Notes: generated by a model not told the origin, from the letters alone. A DNA stretch of 64,000 nucleotides from Zeimonas sediminis (GCF_023721795.1 NZ_JAMQYE010000001.1:2046001-2110000); one strand, 5' to 3'; positions 43,632-53,498 are shown, counted from the first letter of the stretch. Program-made: numbers and translations.

Positions 43632-45373
43632 ATGCTCTCCTTGACGGCCTCGGCCGGCAGCACCACCTGCGCGAGGGGCGCGTCGGGCGGGATGCGCAGC
43701 GCGCGCAGCGAGTCGCCGACGATGCGCGCGAAGATCGGCGCCGCGACGACGCCGCCGTAGTACTTGCCCGCCGAGGGCTCGTCGATCATCACCGCCACGA
43801 CGATGCGCGGGTCGGAGGCCGGCGCGAAGCCCACGAACGACGAGATGTACTTGTTGACGTAGCGCCCGCCCTCCTGCTTGTGGGCCGTGCCGGTCTTGCC
43901 GGCGACCCGGTAGCCGGCGATCTGGGCGCGCGGGGCGGTGCCGCCGGGGCCGGCCGCGAGCTCGAGCATCCGCCGGACCGCCTTCGCGGTCTGCGGGCGG
44001 ATCACCTGCTCGCCATGCGGCTTGCCGTCCACGCGGAAGATCGAGACCGGCATCAGGTCGCCGTCGCGCGCGAACACGCTGTAGGCGCGCGCGAGCTGCA
44101 GCAGCGACACCGACATGCCGTGCCCGTAGGACATCGTGGCCTGCTCGATCGGCTTCCAGGTGCGATAGGGCCGGACGCGGCCGGCGACCGCGCCCGGAAA
44201 GCCGACCCTGGGCGCCTGGCCGAAGCCGAGCGCCGCATAGAACTCCCACATCTTCTGGGCCGGCATGTCGAGCGCGAGCTTCGCGGTGCCGACGTTCGAC
44301 GACTTCTGGATGACTTCCTCGAGCGTCAGCAGCCCGTGCTGGTGGGCGTCGCCGATCGTGTGCGAGCCGATCCGCATCCGCCCGGGCGCGGTGTCGATGA
44401 CGGTGTCCGGGCGTGCCTTGCCGAGCTCGAGCGCCAGCGCCGCGGTGAACGGCTTCATGGTCGAGCCCGGCTCGAAGGTGTCGGTGAGCACCCGGTTGCG
44501 CAGCTGCGCGCCGGTCAGCTTGTCGCGCCGGTTCGGGTCGTAGGTCGGCCAGTTCGCGAGCGCCAGCACCTCGCCGGTCTTCACGTCGAGCACCACCGCC
44601 GCCCCGGCCTTGGCCTTGTGCTCGCGGACCGCCTCGCGGATCGCGTCGAAGGTCTGGAACTGGATCTTCGCGTCGATCGACAGCGCGAGGTCGCTGCCGT
44701 GGTGCGGCTCGCGGGTCGCGCCGACGTCCTCGATCACCCGGCCGAAGCGGTCGCGTATCACGCGCCGGCTGCCCGGCTGGCCGGCCAGCACGCCGTTCTT
44801 CGCGAGCTCGACGCCCTCCTGGCCGATGTCCTCGACGTTGGTGAATCCGACGATGTGGGCGATCGTCTCGCCCTCGGGATAGTGGCGCTTGTATTCGCGC
44901 TGCTGGTGAATGCCGGGAATGCCGAGCGCGGCGATCTTCTGCGCGACCTCCGGGTCGACCTGCCGGCGCAGGTAGACGAAGGTCCGGTCGCTGTCGGCGA
45001 GCTTGCGCTCGAGCTCGGATCGCTTCATCTGCAGCAGCTTCGCCAGCTCGGCGACTTGCCCTGGCGTCGCGTCAACGTCGTCGGGCGACGCCCAGACCGC
45101 GCGCGCGGGCAGGCTCGACGCCAGCACCACGCCGTTGCGGTCGAAGATCTTGCCGCGCGAGGCCGGCAGCTCGATCGTGCGCGCGTAGCGGGACTCGCCC
45201 TGCCGCTGCAGGAAGTCCTGCGAGAAGACCTGCAGCCAGACGGCCCGGGCAGCGAGCGCAACGAAGCCGACCGCCACGCAGAACATCACCAGCTGCGAGC
45301 GGTAGGCGGGCAGCCGGACCCGCAGCAGCGGGTTCGCGGCGAAGGGCACGTGACGACCGCGCCTGCGCGTCAT
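43628..45373 (-). CDS. ftsI: septal transpeptidase FtsI (PBP3)
   Basis: 581 residues. One N-terminal membrane helix (about 26-47), pedestal domain (RGKIFDRNGVVLASS), and transpeptidase motifs S304TMK, S358SN and K493TG. It cross-links septal peptidoglycan with FtsW. The ATG at 45373 overlaps the ftsL stop by 4 nt. Confidence 0.97.
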   Translation of the reverse strand: MTRRRGRHVPFAANPLLRVRLPAYRSQLVMFCVAVGFVALAARAVWLQVFSQDFLQRQGESRYARTIELPASRGKIFDRNGVVLASSLPARAVWASPDDVDATPGQVAELAKLLQMKRSELERKLADSDRTFVYLRRQVDPEVAQKIAALGIPGIHQQREYKRHYPEGETIAHIVGFTNVEDIGQEGVELAKNGVLAGQPGSRRVIRDRFGRVIEDVGATREPHHGSDLALSIDAKIQFQTFDAIREAVREHKAKAGAAVVLDVKTGEVLALANWPTYDPNRRDKLTGAQLRNRVLTDTFEPGSTMKPFTAALALELGKARPDTVIDTAPGRMRIGSHTIGDAHQHGLLTLEEVIQKSSNVGTAKLALDMPAQKMWEFYAALGFGQAPRVGFPGAVAGRVRPYRTWKPIEQATMSYGHGMSVSLLQLARAYSVFARDGDLMPVSIFRVDGKPHGEQVIRPQTAKAVRRMLELAAGPGGTAPRAQIAGYRVAGKTGTAHKQEGGRYVNKYISSFVGFAPASDPRIVVAVMIDEPSAGKYYGGVVAAPIFARIVGDSLRALRIPPDAPLAQVVLPAEAVKESM

Positions 45374-45894
45374 CGGCGCTCCTCCCCGGCCGCGGCGCCC
45401 GCGGGCTGCTTGGAAACCGGCTTCGGCGCGGCGGCCGCCGGAGCCGCGCGGGCCGGTCCGGCCGAAGGGAGCGCCCGGGCCGACGCGGCCGAGGACGCCG
45501 GCCCGCGCTGCGCGCCGGCCTGGGCGGCGGGCCGGGCGCCGCCTGCCGCGGCAGCGCGAACGCCGCCGGGCTTGCCTCCGGCCGCCTTCTCGATCCACGG
45601 CTGGCTCAGGCTCACCGTGCGGGTCACCGGATCGAGGCTCAGGTGCAGCGTGCGGTCCGCCGGCACCGCCTGCATGCCGAGCTCGCGCCGCGCGCGGGCG
45701 TCGATCAGCGCGGAGGTGGCGAGCTCGGTCTGCTCGACCTGCAACTGGTTCCAGCGCACCTCGTGCGCGCCGGCGTTGGCCTGCGCCCGCTCGAGATCGA
45801 TGAAGAGCTTGCGGGCGCGGTGCTGCGAGGTCACGAGTCCGAGCGCGCAGATCACGAGCAGGGCGGTCAGCATGAGGTTGAACCTGACGAGCAT
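45370..45894 (-). CDS. ftsL: cell division protein FtsL with long Ala/Pro-rich tail
   Basis: 174 residues. The first ~100 have the FtsL plan: membrane helix about 6-24 (LMLTALLVICALGLVTSQ), then a coiled-coil (LERAQANAGAHEVRWNQLQVE) and RARRELGMQAV. Residues ~105-174 are an Ala/Pro/Gly-rich extension not found in the ~90-120-residue FtsL of relatives. It bridges FtsQ/FtsB to FtsW/FtsI. The tail is in frame and ends in the ATGA overlap with ftsI, so it is not a frameshift artefact. Confidence 0.88.
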   Translation of the reverse strand: MLVRFNLMLTALLVICALGLVTSQHRARKLFIDLERAQANAGAHEVRWNQLQVEQTELATSALIDARARRELGMQAVPADRTLHLSLDPVTRTVSLSQPWIEKAAGGKPGGVRAAAAGGARPAAQAGAQRGPASSAASARALPSAGPARAAPAAAAPKPVSKQPAGAAAGEERR

Positions 45895-45903
45895 CGTCCG
45901 CGC

Positions 45904-46881
45904 TCAGAGCCGCTCGGCGACCCGCAGCACTGCCGAGCGGGCGCGCGGGTTGGCCGCGATCTCGCGATCGCCGGGCAGCACGCGCGCCACCGGGCGCAGG
46001 CGCGCGGCCGCCAGCGGCCGCGGCGCGCCGGTGACCGGGTCGCGCGGAGCGTCCCGGCCGGCCTCGTGTGCGATGAACTGCTTGACCATCCGATCCTCGA
46101 GCGAGTGGAAGCTGATCACCGCGAGCCGCCCGCCGGGCGACAGGCAGGCGACCGCGCGATCGAGCACTAGCGCGAGCTCCTCAAGCTCCTGATTGACGAG
46201 AATCCGTAGAGCCTGAAAGGTGCGAGTGGCCGGGTCCTTGCCCACCTCCGGCCGCTTCTGGCGCCGCCTGACGACACCAGCCACGAGTGCGGCAAGCTCT
46301 CCCGTCGTGCGGAGCGCGTCGTCGCCGGCGTCCCGGCGGCGAGCAACAATCGCCTGTGCAATCGGAACAGCAAACCGTTCTTCCCCATATTCCCTCACCA
46401 CCTTTGCGATGTCCTGCTCGGACGCCTCGAGCAGCCACTGGCGGGCCGACACGCCCCGGGTCGGATCCATCCGCATGTCCAGCGGGCCGTCCGCGCGAAA
46501 GCTGAAACCGCGATGCGCCTCGTCGAGCTGGGGCGAGGAAACGCCGAGGTCGAGCAGGATGCCGTCGGCCGAGGCGATGCCGCGGGCGTCGAGCACCTCC
46601 CGGATCTCCGAGAAGCGGGCGTGATCGATCGAGAAGCGCGGATCGGTCCACGCGCGGCCGGCCGCGACGGCCGAAGGGTCGCGGTCGATCGCGACCAGCC
46701 TGCCGGCCGGCCCGAGCGCGCGCAGGATCGCCGCGCTGTGGCCGCCGCGCCCGAAGGTGCCGTCCACGTAGCGGCCATCGGGGCGGATCGCGAGCGCGCG
46801 CATGCAGGCATCGAGCAGGACCGGTTCGTGTCCGGAGTCCGGGGCCCGTTGTTCGCGCGGTTCATCGCCGGGCGCATTCAC
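45904..46881 (-). CDS. rsmH: 16S rRNA m4C1402 methyltransferase RsmH (MraW)
   Basis: 325 residues. SAM site [42 protein letters not shown], and the C-terminal [15 protein letters not shown]. It methylates C1402 of 16S rRNA. The segment of about residues 160-240 (46165-46400) uses codons such as TTT, ATT, AAT, CTA and GCT that are rare in the flanks and is visibly lower in GC, although the protein sequence stays family-like, which suggests an acquired patch. Confidence 0.96.
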   Translation of the reverse strand: MNAPGDEPREQRAPDSGHEPVLLDACMRALAIRPDGRYVDGTFGRGGHSAAILRALGPAGRLVAIDRDPSAVAAGRAWTDPRFSIDHARFSEIREVLDARGIASADGILLDLGVSSPQLDEAHRGFSFRADGPLDMRMDPTRGVSARQWLLEASEQDIAKVVREYGEERFAVPIAQAIVARRRDAGDDALRTTGELAALVAGVVRRRQKRPEVGKDPATRTFQALRILVNQELEELALVLDRAVACLSPGGRLAVISFHSLEDRMVKQFIAHEAGRDAPRDPVTGAPRPLAAARLRPVARVLPGDREIAANPRARSAVLRVAERL

Positions 46882-46884
46882 GGG

Positions 46885-47313
46885 TCAAAAATTGAAGTTC
46901 GCGAGGGCTTCGGGCATCCCGGCGGCGATCGCGGCCTTCTCCTTATCGGCCAGCGTCGCGGCATCCCAGATCTCGAAGTGGTTGCCCATGCCCAGCAGCA
47001 TCACCTCCTTCGACAACGAGGCCGCGTTTCGCAACTCCGGGGAGATCAGGATGCGGCCGGTGCCGTCCATCTCGACGTCGCAGGCGCTGCCCAGAAAGAT
47101 CCGGGTCCAGGCGCGCGCGGAGATCGGCAGCGCGGCGAGCCGCTCGCGCTGGGCCTCCCAGACCGGCCGGGGAAACAGCAGCAGGCAGCCGTCGGGATGG
47201 CGGGTGAGGGTCAGCTTGTGTTCACACTGGGCGCCGAGCGCGTCGCGATGCCGGGTCGGGACGGTCATCCGCCCTTTCGCATCGAGCAACAGCGCTGAAC
47301 TTCCCTGGAACAT
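46885..47313 (-). CDS. mraZ: transcriptional regulator MraZ
   Basis: 142 residues, two AbrB-like SpoVT repeats: [23 protein letters not shown] and [17 protein letters not shown]. MraZ represses its own dcw operon by binding tandem repeats in the promoter region; suitable repeats lie 54-93 bp upstream of this ATG. It is the first gene of the cluster. A GGAAGGGC purine stretch precedes the start directly. Confidence 0.95.
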   Translation of the reverse strand: MFQGSSALLLDAKGRMTVPTRHRDALGAQCEHKLTLTRHPDGCLLLFPRPVWEAQRERLAALPISARAWTRIFLGSACDVEMDGTGRILISPELRNAASLSKEVMLLGMGNHFEIWDAATLADKEKAAIAAGMPEALANFNF

Positions 47314-47366
47314 GCCCTTCCGATCCGGCTGCGTGCGTGGGACGGCGCCCCACCGGAAGGGCTCCT

Positions 47367-47406
47367 CTCCCCACTAATCTGCACTTATTTGCACAAGTCA
47401 CCACTT
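47367..47406 (-). promoter_or_regulatory. candidate MraZ operator: four 10-bp direct repeats
   Basis: Read on the minus strand, four consecutive decamers share the core (A/T)(A/T)GTG(G/C): AAGTGGTGAC, TTGTGCAAAT, AAGTGCAGAT and TAGTGGGGAG. Known MraZ boxes are 3-4 GTG(G)-type repeats with a 10-bp period upstream of mraZ, so the spacing and position fit. The first unit overlaps the -10 element proposed here. Confidence 0.7.
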
Positions 47407-47431
47407 TACGGAAAAGGCTGCGGCATGGCAA
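47403..47431 (-). promoter_or_regulatory. candidate dcw (mra) promoter
   Basis: Minus strand: -35 TTGCCA (47426-47431), a 17-nt spacer, -10 TAAAGT (47403-47408), giving a leader of roughly 80 nt before mraZ. The surrounding 47400-47570 region is clearly more AT-rich than the rest of the window. Confidence 0.55.
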
Positions 47432-47570
47432 GCCGAACCGGATGGAATTTTCCAGTCCTGACAAAGACTTAGCGAAATCTGCTGAAAAATGGCAAACGAA
47501 CGAATTCGTCGCCCGATTAAGGACTTGGGCGACGAAGTGAATGTGCCTTGTGAAGAAAACGGAAAGGAAG

Positions 47571-47986
47571 GGGGAGCGAGCCTGTAGGCCGGATTCTGTT
47601 CGCCGGGCCGAGACCCGGCGTGACGACCATTCGTCTGGGCGGTCGGTTGCCCGACCGCTCTAGCCATCTACCCGCATGCTCGGACGGGCCGTCCTGTGCC
47701 GCCCGAAGGCGACGCGCATGCCTATTCGATGTTGCTCCGGGTGGGGTTTGACGTGCCGGCCGTGTCGCCACGGCCGCGGTGAGCTCTTACCTCGCCGTTT
47801 CACCCTTGCCGTCGGCAGCCGGCGAACCGGCTGCCGCTTGGGCGGTCTGCTCTCTGTTCCACTTTCCGTCGCCCTGGGCCTTTCGGCTTGCTGCGCCTGG
47901 CCGTTAGCCAGCACCCTGCCCTGCGGAGTCCGGACCTTCCTCCAGCGCGGCTCGCGCCGCGTCCAGCGGCCGTCCAGCTCGCTCCC
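47571..47986 (-). ncRNA. rnpB: RNase P RNA (class A)
   Basis: The minus strand reads as RNase P RNA: a P1 stem GGAGCGAGC…GCTCGCTCC closing both ends, the GGAGGAAGGTCCGGACTCC-type core, AAAGTGGAACAGAGA-like conserved core, GGTAAGAGCTCACCG and the 3' GAACAGAATCCGGCCTACA. It is about 415 nt. It is the catalytic subunit that matures tRNA 5' ends. Exact ends are set from P1 pairing and may be off by a few bases. Confidence 0.95.
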
Positions 47987-47993
47987 GACAGGA

Positions 47994-48022
47994 ATTCTAC
48001 CCCTTTGGGGCAGCAGTGGAAA
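47994..48022 (-). promoter_or_regulatory. rnpB promoter
   Basis: Minus strand: -35 TTTCCA (48017-48022), 17-nt spacer, -10 TAGAAT (47994-47999), with the RNA 5' end 7-8 nt downstream. Spacing and position are ideal for a sigma-70 promoter of a stable RNA. Confidence 0.7.
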
Positions 48023-48084
48023 GTCAGTGCTCGCTATCAGGAGAAGGTCTGGCGCCGGCGGCCCGGGAAGATCGAGGCCCGCAA

Positions 48085-48116
48085 GCCACCCGGGACGGGC
48101 CCGAAGGCCCGGTGGC
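48085..48116 (-). terminator. hairpin just after the denD-like stop
   Basis: GCCACC (48085-48090) pairs with GGTGGC (48111-48116), with an inner GGGCC-CGAA-GGCCC stem-loop. It begins at the base after the stop codon of the dehydrogenase gene and ends its transcription unit ahead of the rnpB promoter. Confidence 0.5.
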
Positions 48117-49109
48117 TCAGCGACGCACGCCCGGCAAGCGGATCGCGTCGGGGTTGTCCTCGATGTAGGCGCGAACGATGGCTGCGAAATCGGCGTCGGC
48201 CCGGAAACCCATGGCCAGCGCCCGCGAGGTGTCGAAGGTCGCGGCCCAGGTGCGGACCAGCTTCAGGACCGCCTCGTCGGGCTGGTGCCGGACCAGCGCG
48301 ACCGCCTGCTCGCCGGCCGCCTCGCGCAGCGCGGCCAGTTCCTCTTCCATGCTGACGACCAGGCCGGGCAGGTTCAGCGAGCGGTTCCAGCCCCAGTCCT
48401 GCGGCGTGAGCTCGAGCGCGTGCAGGAACATCTTCACGACCGCGCGCGGCGACGCGACCCACATCTTCGTCGACGGCTCGACCGGCAGGATCGCCTCGAC
48501 CCCGGACAGCGGCTCGCGGATGATCCCCGAAGCGAAGCCCGAGGCCGCGGCGTTGGGCCGGCCGGGGCGCACCACCACGGTGGGCACGCGGACGCTGCGC
48601 CCGTCGACGTAGCCCTTGCGGCTGAAGTCCTGGACCAGCAGTTCGCCGATCAGCTTCTGGATGCCGTAGGAGCCCTGCGGCGTGGGGGTGGTCGCGTCGG
48701 TCACGACCGGCGGCAGGTCGCCGCCGAAGACCGCGATCGAACTGGCGAAGAGCACCCGGGGCTGGTGGCCGACCGCGCGGCAGGTCTCGAGAAGCAGCCG
48801 GGTGCCGTCGAGGTTCACCCGCATGCCGAGGTCGAAGTCGGCCTCGGCGCCGCCGCTGACCACGGCGGCCAGGTGCACGACGACTGCGGTGTCGGCATCG
48901 ACGAGGCGACGGACCGTTGCCGGATCGGCGATGTCGCCGGTCACGTATTCCACGCGCGGATCCTGCAGCGCGCCGGCCGTCTGGTCGAAGCAGACGATCC
49001 GGTCGATCTTCGCGTCGCCGGCCGCGAGCCGCAGCGAGCCGCGATCGAGCAGCGCTCGGGTCAGCTGCTGGCCGAGGAAGCCGGCGCCGCCGGTCACCAG
49101 GATCTTCAT
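48117..49109 (-). CDS. NAD-dependent epimerase/dehydratase, DenD-like
   Basis: 330 residues, extended SDR: Rossmann TGGAGFLG at 6-13, VVHLAAVVSGGAEADFDLG, and catalytic YGIQK. The whole looks like D-erythronate dehydrogenase (DenD) and relatives that oxidise four-carbon sugar acids at C2. The OtnK/OtnC partners of the erythronate pathway are not present here, so the substrate is only suggested. It overlaps the DUF3025 stop by 4 nt (ATGA). Confidence 0.82.
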   Translation of the reverse strand: MKILVTGGAGFLGQQLTRALLDRGSLRLAAGDAKIDRIVCFDQTAGALQDPRVEYVTGDIADPATVRRLVDADTAVVVHLAAVVSGGAEADFDLGMRVNLDGTRLLLETCRAVGHQPRVLFASSIAVFGGDLPPVVTDATTPTPQGSYGIQKLIGELLVQDFSRKGYVDGRSVRVPTVVVRPGRPNAAASGFASGIIREPLSGVEAILPVEPSTKMWVASPRAVVKMFLHALELTPQDWGWNRSLNLPGLVVSMEEELAALREAAGEQAVALVRHQPDEAVLKLVRTWAATFDTSRALAMGFRADADFAAIVRAYIEDNPDAIRLPGVRR

Positions 49110-49993
49110 CGTCGGGAACTCCTTCGTCTGTCTGGTCTGAATACCGAGCCGTCATTGTAGAACGCGGGGTCGGCGTTCCCCGGCCACCAGCCGGGGATGC
49201 CGAGCAGCGGCAGCGGCCGAAGGCTCTCGCGCGACAGTGCCTGCGCATCGAGCGAGGCCGCCACGCGGGCGTCCAGGTCGTCCAGCTCGTCGAGCGCGTC
49301 CGGTGCATCGGGCGCGCCGAGCGAGGCGACGCTCGGCGCGTGGGACCGGTCGCCCGCCAACGCGCCCGGCAGGCCGCCGGCCGGCCGGCGCACCGCGAGG
49401 GCCTGCGCGCAGATCGCCTTGTACGGGGCCTGCAGCTTCTCGAGCAGCGCGTGGCCCACGACCAGCACGCGAACGCCGCCGGCGAACGCGTCGCGCCGCG
49501 CGACGAACAGGCCCGTCCAGTCGAAACGGCGCCATCGATCGAGCGCGTCGTCGTCGTCGCTCACGAACAGCGCTCCGCTCTCGTCGAACAGCGTGACCGC
49601 GTCGCGCAATGCGCCGCGGCGCCCGGCGAGGCTCTCGGGGCGGGCCCGGATCGCCTCGGCCTGAAGCCGGTTCATCCGCGCCTTGATCGCCGGCCAGCGG
49701 AGCCAGCACAGCGCGTTGAACCAGTCGTGGACCATGCCGTCGCCCGACACACGGGTCGGCACGCGCCCGCTCGCGGCAATGCCGAGTTCGTAGGGCGAAT
49801 CGTCCGCCTGCGCGGCGTCGACGAAGCGCACCGGCCGGCCGCTCTCGAGCGCGAGCCGCCGCGCCTCGGCCATTTCGTTCAGGCATTCGAGGTCCAGCCG
49901 CCCCCCGGCACGCGGATCGCTGCCCGCGAGCCAGTCGGAGAACGGCGCCAGCCAGGGCTCGGTGCGAGTCTGCGTCAGGCGACGAGCTTCCAC
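49106..49993 (-). CDS. DUF3025-family protein
   Basis: 295 residues. The pattern [21 protein letters not shown] and the later [29 protein letters not shown] belong to DUF3025, a proteobacterial family of unknown function. There are no membrane segments or known catalytic motifs. Its start overlaps pyrC by 19 nt, and its stop overlaps the DenD-like start. Confidence 0.8.
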   Translation of the reverse strand: MEARRLTQTRTEPWLAPFSDWLAGSDPRAGGRLDLECLNEMAEARRLALESGRPVRFVDAAQADDSPYELGIAASGRVPTRVSGDGMVHDWFNALCWLRWPAIKARMNRLQAEAIRARPESLAGRRGALRDAVTLFDESGALFVSDDDDALDRWRRFDWTGLFVARRDAFAGGVRVLVVGHALLEKLQAPYKAICAQALAVRRPAGGLPGALAGDRSHAPSVASLGAPDAPDALDELDDLDARVAASLDAQALSRESLRPLPLLGIPGWWPGNADPAFYNDGSVFRPDRRRSSRR

Positions 49994-51027
49994 TCGAGCG
50001 ACTCGCCGCCGGCCAGCGGCACGATGTCGTCGTCGCCGAAGGGTAACGTTTCAGGGATCGTCCAGCGCTCGCGCCGCAACGTGATGCGGCCGGCATTGCG
50101 CGGCAGCCGGTAGAAGTCGGGTCCGTGGAAGCTGGCGAAGGCCTCGAGCCGGTCGAGCGCGCCGGCCCGCTCGAAGGCGGTCGCGTACAGCTCCATTGCG
50201 TGCGGCGCGGTGTAGCAGCCGGCGCAGGCGGCGGCGTGCGCCTTCAGCCGCGCCGGGTGCGGCGCGCTGTCGGTGCCGAGGAAGAAGCGCGGGTTGCCGC
50301 CGGTGGCCGCAGCCACCAGCGCCTGGCGATGAACCTCGCGCTTGAGCACCGGCAGGCAGTACCAGTGCGGGCGCAGGCCGCCGCTGAAGATCGCATTGCG
50401 GTTGTAGAGCAGGTGGTGCGCGGTGATCGTGGCGCCGATGCCGTCGGCGGCCTGCTCGACGTACTGCGCCGCCTCGCGGGTCGTGATGTGCTCGAACACG
50501 ATGCGCAGCGCCGGGAAGTCGCGCCGCAGCGGCTCGAGCACCCGGTCTATGAACACTGCCTCGCGGTCGAAGACGTCGATGTCGGCGTCGGTCACTTCGC
50601 CGTGCACCAGAAGCGGCATGCCGACCCGCTGCATCGCCTCGAGCGCCGCGCGCGGCCGCGCGATGTCGGTGACGCCGGCGTCCGAGTTCGTGGTCGCGCC
50701 GGCAGGGTAGAGCTTGACCGCCCGCACCACGCCGCCCTCGGCGGCGCGCAGGATCTCGTCGGACGGGGTGACGTCGGTCAGGTACAGCGTCATCAGCGGC
50801 TCGAAGTCGCTGCCCGGCGGCAGCGCGGCGAGGATCCGCTCGCGATACGCGAGCGCCTGCGCCACGGTGGTCACCGGCGGCTTCAGGTTCGGCATGACGA
50901 TCGCCCGGGCGAACTGCGCGGCGCTCGCACCCGCCACCGCCTCGAGCGCGCTGCCGTCGCGCAGGTGCAGGTGCCAGTCGTCGGGCCGGGTCAGGGTCAG
51001 CGTGGCGGGAGTCTGCTTCGTGTTCAA
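49975..51027 (-). CDS. pyrC: dihydroorotase, class II
   Basis: 350 residues. Zinc ligands in [10 protein letters not shown], carboxylated lysine in AVKLYPAG, then VHGEVTD, FEHITT and the catalytic Asp in [10 protein letters not shown]. It closes [18 protein letters not shown] to dihydroorotate in pyrimidine synthesis. The start is TTG 51027 (then [11 protein letters not shown]), with GGAG 6 nt before it; no ATG or GTG precedes the conserved N-terminus. The pairing with DUF3025 is usual in betaproteobacteria. Confidence 0.94.
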   Translation of the reverse strand: MNTKQTPATLTLTRPDDWHLHLRDGSALEAVAGASAAQFARAIVMPNLKPPVTTVAQALAYRERILAALPPGSDFEPLMTLYLTDVTPSDEILRAAEGGVVRAVKLYPAGATTNSDAGVTDIARPRAALEAMQRVGMPLLVHGEVTDADIDVFDREAVFIDRVLEPLRRDFPALRIVFEHITTREAAQYVEQAADGIGATITAHHLLYNRNAIFSGGLRPHWYCLPVLKREVHRQALVAAATGGNPRFFLGTDSAPHPARLKAHAAACAGCYTAPHAMELYATAFERAGALDRLEAFASFHGPDFYRLPRNAGRITLRRERWTIPETLPFGDDDIVPLAGGESLEWKLVA

Positions 51028-51107
51028 GATCGGCTCCGGATCGGTTTCTTTCGCGGCCCGGCGCGCCGGCGCCCGCGACCCGCGGACGCCCGCCCGGGCG
51101 GAGGGGC

Positions 51108-52397
51108 TCAGCTGGGCAACAGCAGGATCGCCCGGTAGTCGTTGACGTTGGTGCGCGTCGGCCCGGTCACCACCAGGTCGTCGAGCGAAGAGAAGAAGCG
51201 CCACGCGTCGTTGTCGTCGAGCAGCCTGCGCGCGTCGAGGCCCAGGACGCGGGCCCGAGCGAGCGAGTCCGGCGCGAGCAGCGCGCCGGCGTTGTCCTCG
51301 ACGCCGTCGATGCCGTCGGTGTCGGCGGCGATCGCCCACGCGCCGGCCAGCCCGTCGAGCTCGCGACCGAGCGCCAGCAGGAATTCGGCGCAGCGGCCGC
51401 CCCGGCCCTTGCCGCGAACCGTGACCGTGCACTCGCCGCCCGACACCAGCGCGACCGGCCGGGCGAACGGCGCGTCGCGCGAGGCGATCTCGCGCGCGAG
51501 CGCCGCCATCACCTGGGCCACGTCGCGCGCCTCGCCGGTCACCGTGTCGCCGAGGATCGCCGCGCGGACGCCGGCACGCCCGAACACGGCGGCGCCGGCC
51601 TCCAGGCTGCGGTGGGCGGTGGCCACCAGCTCGCTGCGCACCCGCCCGAAGACCGGATCGCCGGGCTTCGGCGTCTCGCCGACCTCGCCGCGAAGGCCGG
51701 CCTGCAGGTGCCGGGCAACCGACTCGGGCGGCGCGACGTCCCAGCGCGCCAGAACGTCGAGCGCGTCGGCATAGGTGCTCGGGTCCGGCGCGCAGGGGCC
51801 GCTCGCGATCGCCGACAGGTCGTCGCCGGCCACGTCCGAGATCACCAGGGCCAGAACGCTCGCGCGGGTGGCCTGCGCGAGCCGGCCGCCCTGGATCCGC
51901 GACAGGTGCTTGCGCACCACGTTCATCTCCTGGATCGGCGCGCCGCTCGCCAGCAGGGAGCGCGTCACCGCCTTCAGGTCGGCCATCGGCACAGCGTCGA
52001 CCGGCAGGCTCAGCAGGCTCGAGCCGCCGCCGGAGACCAGGACCAGCAGCAGGTCGTCGGGGCCGAGCTCGCCGGCCCGGCGCAGGATGTCGGCGGCCGC
52101 CCGCTCGCCGGCCTCGTCGGGCACCGGGTGACCGGCCTCGATCACCTGCAGGCGGCGGCAGGGCATGCCGTGCGCGTAGCGGGTGATGACCAGACCCTCG
52201 AGGGGCGCGTCGCCGGGCCAGTGGTCGTCGACCGCCCGGGCCATGCTGGCCGCCGCCTTCCCGGCGCCGACGACCAGCGTACGCCGGAACTTCCGGATCT
52301 CGTTCGGAACGGGCAGGAAGCCGGAAAGGGTCTTCAGCGGGTCGGCGGCGTCGACCGCCGCCCGGAAGCTCTCGAGGAGCAGTTCGCGGGGGTTCAT
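51108..52397 (-). CDS. type-2 glycerate kinase (GckA/TtuD, MOFRL family)
   Basis: 429 residues of the DUF4147 plus MOFRL architecture: [65 protein letters not shown], then [17 protein letters not shown] and ADTDGIDG. It phosphorylates D-glycerate to 2-phosphoglycerate. Named TtuD in tartrate operons; the upstream tartrate/malate dehydrogenase-like gene and the binding protein support that context. Confidence 0.9.
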   Translation of the reverse strand: MNPRELLLESFRAAVDAADPLKTLSGFLPVPNEIRKFRRTLVVGAGKAAASMARAVDDHWPGDAPLEGLVITRYAHGMPCRRLQVIEAGHPVPDEAGERAAADILRRAGELGPDDLLLVLVSGGGSSLLSLPVDAVPMADLKAVTRSLLASGAPIQEMNVVRKHLSRIQGGRLAQATRASVLALVISDVAGDDLSAIASGPCAPDPSTYADALDVLARWDVAPPESVARHLQAGLRGEVGETPKPGDPVFGRVRSELVATAHRSLEAGAAVFGRAGVRAAILGDTVTGEARDVAQVMAALAREIASRDAPFARPVALVSGGECTVTVRGKGRGGRCAEFLLALGRELDGLAGAWAIAADTDGIDGVEDNAGALLAPDSLARARVLGLDARRLLDDNDAWRFFSSLDDLVVTGPTRTNVNDYRAILLLPS

Positions 52398-52499
52398 CCC
52401 GCGAACTTTACCGCAGCGGGGCCGGCGCCCCGCAGCCCCGAACGCGAAGAAATCGACGCGAGCGGCCCGGGGTCGCCGAGCCGATCTCCTCGCGCGCCG

Positions 52500-53498
52500 T
52501 CAGTCGGCGTAGACGCCGGCCTTCTGGATCACCGGACGCCAGCGATCGATCTCGGAAGCGAGGTGCTTGCGCAGCGCCTCGGGCGTGGCGCGATCGGTCG
52601 ACACGGTCGTTGCCCCGAGGTCGGCGAAGCGCTTGTTGAGGTTCTCGTCCTTCAGCGCCTGCTGCAGCCCGGCGACCAGCTTGTCGATGACCGCCTTCGG
52701 CGTGCCCTTGGGCGCGTACATGCCGTGCCAGATCGAGATGTCGAAGTCCTTGTAGCCCTGCTCGATCATCGTGGGCACATCGGGCAGCGACGGGATCCGC
52801 TTCGGCGAGGTGATCGCGATCGCCTTCACCTTGCCGCCCTTGATCTGCGGGGTCGTGTTGGTGGTCTGGTCGCACAGCAGGTCGACCTGCCCGCCCATCA
52901 GGTCTGCCATCGCAGGCGCCGTGCCCTTGTACGGCACGGTGACCAGCTCCTGGCTGATCGCCGCCTGGAACATCAGGCCGCACAGGTGCGAGGCCGCGCC
53001 GATGCCTGCGTTGGCGAGCGTGACCTTCGATGCGTTGGCCTTCAGGTAGGGAACGAGCTCGGCCATGTTCTTCGCAGGCAGGTCGTTCTTCACCATGATC
53101 GTCATCGGCACCTCGTTGATCATGCCGATGAACTCGAAGTCCTCGAGCGGCTTGTACTGGAGCTTCCGGTACAGCGACGGCTGGGTCGCCATCCCGATGT
53201 GGAAGACCAGCAGCGAGTAGCCGTCGGGTTTGGCGCGGGCGACCTTGCCGACGCCGATCGTGCCGCCGGCGCCGGCGGCGTTCTCGACGACGAAGTTGGC
53301 GCCGGGCATGGCCTTGGCCATCGCGTCGGCAACGGTGCGCGCCACCGTGTCGGTCGGGCCGCCGGCCGCGAAGGGCACGGTGATCGAGATCGCGCGGGTC
53401 GGGTAGTCCTGCGCGAAGGCAGGGGCGGCCGAAAGAACGGCCGCGGCGCCGGCGAGGCCGGCAACGAGGCGCTTCAGCGCCGGGCGACGATGCGACAT
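52500..53498 (-). CDS. Bug-family tripartite tricarboxylate binding protein
   Basis: 332 residues with a signal peptide (about 1-29, …SAAPAFAQ) and the Bug/TctC pattern DYPTRAISITVPFAAGGPTD, VENAAGAGGTIG, DLMGGQVDLLCDQTTNTT. It binds carboxylates in the periplasm. No TctA/TctB membrane partners are in the window; orphan Bug proteins are common in Burkholderiales. The RBS AAAGGAG lies 7 nt upstream of ATG 53498. Confidence 0.92.
   Translation of the reverse strand: MSHRRPALKRLVAGLAGAAAVLSAAPAFAQDYPTRAISITVPFAAGGPTDTVARTVADAMAKAMPGANFVVENAAGAGGTIGVGKVARAKPDGYSLLVFHIGMATQPSLYRKLQYKPLEDFEFIGMINEVPMTIMVKNDLPAKNMAELVPYLKANASKVTLANAGIGAASHLCGLMFQAAISQELVTVPYKGTAPAMADLMGGQVDLLCDQTTNTTPQIKGGKVKAIAITSPKRIPSLPDVPTMIEQGYKDFDISIWHGMYAPKGTPKAVIDKLVAGLQQALKDENLNKRFADLGATTVSTDRATPEALRKHLASEIDRWRPVIQKAGVYAD

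Noticed and set aside
45370-45600. Frameshift at the end of ftsL explaining the odd tail
   Set aside because: The frame runs without a break into a perfect ATGA overlap with ftsI, as at other junctions of the operon, so the tail is most simply genuine.
47401-47570. Small gene in the AT-richer stretch between rnpB and mraZ
   Set aside because: The open frames of 67-80 codons there have no ribosome sites or family features; low GC is explained by promoter sequence.
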